From the NCBI RefSeq assembly GCF_021018805.1, contig NC_086257.1:13946693-14010692 (forward strand): a stretch of DNA of 64,000 nt, read 5' to 3'. Below are positions 61,320 to 64,000 of this stretch, piece by piece. The stretch's first letter is position 1, and every line of letters begins with the position of its first letter. The notes under the pieces were generated by a model. The model did not search any database. It had not been told where the DNA came from and saw nothing but the letters and a program-made list of their open reading frames with translations. The position numbers were made by a program, and so were the translations under genes. The DNA comes from Prinia subflava (lineage: Eukaryota > Chordata > Aves > Passeriformes > Cisticolidae).

Positions 61320-61526
61320 CTAGTCAAACTTCATGGTAGGTGTAGCAAAAGATGACCACTGACCACTGAGGCCAGGACCTCCCAATGCCTTGGTCTCATC
61401 TCCTTCAGACAGCCCAGAAGTACTACTATTTTTTGGACGAGGCTTGTACAAAGCTATGCCAAGACCAGCGCCAAGAAGAGCCGCACCTCCTAACGCTATA
61501 AAAAAGCCAGCAACTCCTTTTGTGAC
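61320..61526 (-). CDS. PLAAT-family coding exon 3 (membrane helix, stop)
   Basis: Acceptor tctctttacag. Reads [32 protein letters not shown] and a hydrophilic tail ending FATPTMKFD before TAG at 61322-61320. Confidence 0.92.
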   Translation of the reverse strand, partial: VTKGVAGFFIALGGAALLGAGLGIALYKPRPKNSSTSGLSEGDETKALGGPGLSGQWSSFATPTMKFD

Positions 61527-63091
61527 CTGTAAAGAGAAAGTAAAACACAGGCTGGAAACATGACAAGCACTTATATTTACTCTGTCCCCCAGGATGATAA
61601 TGCAGAAAAGGCAGGGACAATCATGGTAAATAAATCAATAAGAGTCATGTGCCCCATTAGCAGAAGGGGTAACACCCAGGTTTGTACCCCTAGGAGGTGG
61701 CTTTCAACAGGAGGGCACTGTCAGGGTGCAGACAGACCACAGTGACCACTGCATGTCCCAGGGCTCTGGGGAGGCCAGAGGCAGCACTGGCTTGGAGCCC
61801 ACAGCTGGGACTTGGCTGTCCCCATGCAGGCTGCAGGCTGTGTCCCAGTCCCCGGGTGACAGCCAGCAGCCAGGAGCTGCTCTGGGAGGCTCCCAGGGGC
61901 TCAGCCCGTGTCACTCACCTGGTCAGACTTTCTCTTTCCATAGCGCAGCCCTGTCACAAAGTGCTCACAGTTGCTGCCAAGCACATTATAGGGCACCTCT
62001 TTGCCAATCCATTGCTCAGCACGCTGGATGATCTCCTCCACGGGGAGAGGATCGCGGGAGCGATCATACTTGTTGTTGACACACCATTTATCATTTCCCA
62101 CCACCTTCTTCAGGAGCTCCTTCTTCACTTTGGCCCTTGTGGCGGACATTGATGAGCTGCTACCCAAAACGGATGAGTCTCCTTCATCTGGGTAAGCCAA
62201 GGAGGAGGTAAGGCAGGCAGGCAGACCCACTCTGACCCTCCAGGACCTCAGATGGGTTTCTGACTGCTCCTGCAAAATCCAGCTACACACAGGGTCCACC
62301 AGCTGCCCCTGGGTGTTATGAATCTGGTGTGGTAATTGGCTCATGCAACAGAGGAATAGTTGTTGAGTATGGTGGGGAGAATTTTTGTTGGGGTTTGCAG
62401 TTCTTTTGATATGTACTTTTGTTGTTCCAGTATAGTTTTGAACCCTTTTCTGTTCTCACGCCAATCCCTCCCTTTTGTGGTTCCTGCCTAGCAGCTCTGG
62501 CTGACAGGGCTGTACAAACAGATAAAGAACGGAGTTCATTCGTACGGCCGGCACGGACAGATAGACAGACGGACACTTGTGGTGGGAGGCGGGGCGGGCT
62601 CAACACGGCACCACCAATCAGGAGAAAGGCTCCACCAATGAAAGACACGGGAAGACTGATTGACGGGGTTTGGGCCGAGCCGAGGATACAAATAAGGGCA
62701 AGGTAAAGGCTGTGGGAGGTGCGGGAATGGCACATTTAGGTCATGAATATTAATGACCTGAGCAAAAGTTGGAGATCTCATTTTCTGGGCCTGAGCCTGT
62801 GGGAGTCAGAAAGAGTCTCCCAGTGCCGTTTCCATCTTTGCTTTGTAATTTTATTGGGTTATAATTAGGTGTTATTTACTCATTCCCGCCCCGGTTCTGA
62901 GTCGTTTATAGCAGAGGGAGACAGGGCTCTTGGGGCATCCAACACCCACCCGGCACCCTGGCGGTGACACAAGTCTTACCTGTCACATGGATGACATATC
63001 CATCCCCGACGTAGAGAGCCCAGTGCTGGTAAACGGGCCGGAAGATCTCGATCAGGTCCCCAGGCTGGGGGTGGCTCCTGCCATCTGCCAT
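61320..63091 (-). CDS. PLAAT/HRASLS-family phospholipase A / acyltransferase (PLAAT1 locus)
   Basis: PLAAT enzymes are small NlpC/P60-LRAT thiol enzymes that release or transfer phospholipid acyl chains (PLA1/2 and N-acyltransferase activity) at membranes. Three exons (63091-62980, 62187-61919, 61526-61320) give 195 residues. The N-terminal block [20 protein letters not shown] followed by DGYVIHV carries the catalytic His23 and His35. [12 protein letters not shown] carries nucleophile Cys111. VVGND, NNKYD and PLPVEEII are PLAAT1-like; VKKELL and IIQRAE are PLAAT3-like. A Gly-rich hydrophobic helix (about 132-154) anchors the C-terminus, then a 41-residue Ser/Gly-rich tail. Human PLAAT1 sits at this place and orientation, so this is the positional counterpart, but the mixed residues leave the exact paralogue open. 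Confidence 0.93.
61919..62187 (-). CDS. PLAAT-family coding exon 2 (catalytic Cys)
   Basis: 269 bp, acceptor gcttacccag, donor CAG|gtgagt. Encodes residues 38-127, with a Ser-rich loop ([13 protein letters not shown]), [32 protein letters not shown] and [13 protein letters not shown]; the Cys is residue 111. Confidence 0.95.
62188..62979 (-). other. PLAAT-family intron 1, with a GC-rich CCAAT cluster
   Basis: At 62500-62720 the intron turns GC-rich and holds ggggcggg (62591), two ccaat boxes (62611 and 62634, plus strand), attgac and acaaataagg. This is promoter-like and could be an alternative promoter or an old LTR. The rest shows nothing. Confidence 0.4.
62980..63091 (-). CDS. PLAAT-family coding exon 1
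   Basis: ATG at 63091-63089. 37 codons plus one base, [20 protein letters not shown] ... [15 protein letters not shown]; donor ACAG|gtaaga. The short N-terminus before PGDLIE is typical of the family. A plausible acceptor (ccccgctacag) at 63120 starts the exon 28 bases upstream of the ATG. Confidence 0.92.
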
Positions 63092-63530
63092 CTCCGGAGG
63101 GTGCGGTCAGGCCGTGCCCCTGTAGCGGGGCTGGCTCGGCGCAGGGCAGAGCGCAGCGGGAGGCTCGGGCTGTGCAGGGGCAGCTGCCGGGAGCGCAGGC
63201 ACGGAGGGTGTCAGTGGCGGGCCCCGAGGGCAGCGGCTGCCGGAGCGGCCGAGGCCGGCCCGGGCCGGAGTCCGGCTGCTGCCGCCGCCCCCGCCCGCCC
63301 GCGGTGCCCGCGGTGCCCTCCCGGCCGCGCTCCCTTCGGGCTCCGCTGCTGCCGGCGCCGGAACGCGGCTGCGCGGGGGTGCCCGCGGTGCCGAGCCCGT
63401 GCCCGAGCTCTGGGGCACCTCCGGCCGCCCGGCAGAGCCGCGCCCGCCGCCGCAGCCTGGAGGGGCCGCATCCTGCTGGGAAACCCCCGCTCGCGTCTCC
63501 CGAGCCCCGCTCACCTCAGCGCCTGTCCCG
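63090..63530. promoter_or_regulatory. CpG island of the PLAAT-family gene
   Basis: Dense CpG sequence (ccgccgcccccgcccgcccg and similar) upstream of and overlapping the first coding exon and the proposed first intron. The overlapping open frames on both strands are composition artefacts. Confidence 0.8.
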
Positions 63531-63540
63531 CTGTTGTAGT
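63515..63540 (-). other. Candidate 5' non-coding exon of the PLAAT-family gene
   Basis: A possible first exon ends GCGCTGAG|gtgagc (donor at 63514) about 25-30 bases after the expected transcription start. It would splice to the acceptor at 63120. Its left end is inferred from the TATA position. Confidence 0.35.
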
Positions 63541-63564
63541 GGTCTCTCGCTGCCCGCTTCTCCC

Positions 63565-63580
63565 CTTATAAATTGATTGG
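63565..63580 (-). promoter_or_regulatory. TATA and CCAAT of the PLAAT-family gene
   Basis: On the minus strand CCAATcaattTATAAGG stands at 63580-63564, about 30 bases before the proposed start of transcription and at the edge of the CpG island. Confidence 0.5.
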
Positions 63581-63599
63581 ACAGGCGATTGCGCAATGT

Positions 63600-64000
63600 T
63601 TCTGGGCTCACTGCCTGCAGCCGCACGTCTGGTACCACCCGTCCCCTGCAGTGATAAGTCTCTGCTCCCTAGGGTAGTGGCCTAACCACTCGTTTTGTGG
63701 AAAACCTGATCCTGTTGCCGAAGACTTGGGGCCACCACCTCATTATGAGGAGGGTCTATCCTCGAGTCATCCTCCTGTCCAGTGATGGGCAACAGCCCCG
63801 ACCCTGTGCCCTCTCACTCTGCTGGACGTTTCCTTGCACAACAACAACCACTGGATCGTGCTTCAAACCTGACTTTGGTACCAGTCAAACAGTTGGTACC
63901 AAAAATGGCAGAGGATGCTGCAGAGGGATTTCAAATGGCCTCATGTAAACACAAAAGACTTTGCAGCAAAAGGCTGATGGATTAGGTTTATGCTAACCCC
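63600..64000. other. Unassigned right edge
   Basis: No gene recognised. An inverted repeat with perfect 10 bp arms, tttggtacca / tggtaccaaa, lies at 63874-63903 around a 10 bp loop. Confidence 0.5.

Noticed and set aside
62930..63576. 213- and 134-codon plus-strand frames near the right edge
   Set aside because: They lie antisense to PLAAT coding exon 1 and its CpG island and are composition artefacts.

Overview
This window looks like avian nuclear DNA. It carries spliced vertebrate genes with GT-AG introns, CpG-island promoters and several CR1 LINE 3' ends, which are the typical bird retroposon. Gene order, read left to right, is OPA1 (minus), ATP13A4 (plus), a decayed ATP13A5 (plus) and a PLAAT/HRASLS-family gene (minus). 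From established knowledge this is the human 3q29 order (PLAAT1-ATP13A5-ATP13A4-OPA1) in reverse, with every relative orientation kept.

Region 1 (1-6.6 kb) is the 5' end of OPA1 on the minus strand. Coding exons 1-4 encode the mitochondrial presequence, the inner-membrane anchor and the start of the intermembrane-space part (184 residues); the rest lies beyond the left edge. A CpG island surrounds exon 1, and a BamHI-site-rich GC minisatellite lies just outside it. Region 2 (6.6-9.8 kb) is intergenic, with small repeats only.

Region 3 (9.8-46.4 kb) is a complete ATP13A4. Thirty coding exons, all placed by splice site and reading frame, give a 1202-residue P5B-type ATPase with every catalytic motif intact.

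Region 4 (46.4-61.2 kb) looks empty if only long open frames are considered. It holds eight collinear, same-strand exon fossils of ATP13A5, corresponding to ATP13A4 exons 8, 9, 14, 16, 20, 21, 23 and 27. They carry in-frame stops, frameshifts and ruined splice sites, and a CR1 lies between them. This is the most interesting feature of the window: a unitary pseudogene in its ancestral place.

Region 5 (61.2-63.6 kb) is a small three-coding-exon PLAAT-family lipid acyltransferase/phospholipase gene on the minus strand, with an intact His-His-Cys active site, a C-terminal membrane helix, a poly-A signal and a CpG/TATA promoter. The last 0.4 kb shows nothing recognisable.

Functionally, OPA1 (mitochondrial inner-membrane fusion), ATP13A4 (polyamine/cation P5B pump) and the PLAAT gene (N-acyl-phospholipid metabolism) are neighbours by conserved synteny, not members of one pathway. 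I saw no rRNA, tRNA, CRISPR array or complete mobile element.
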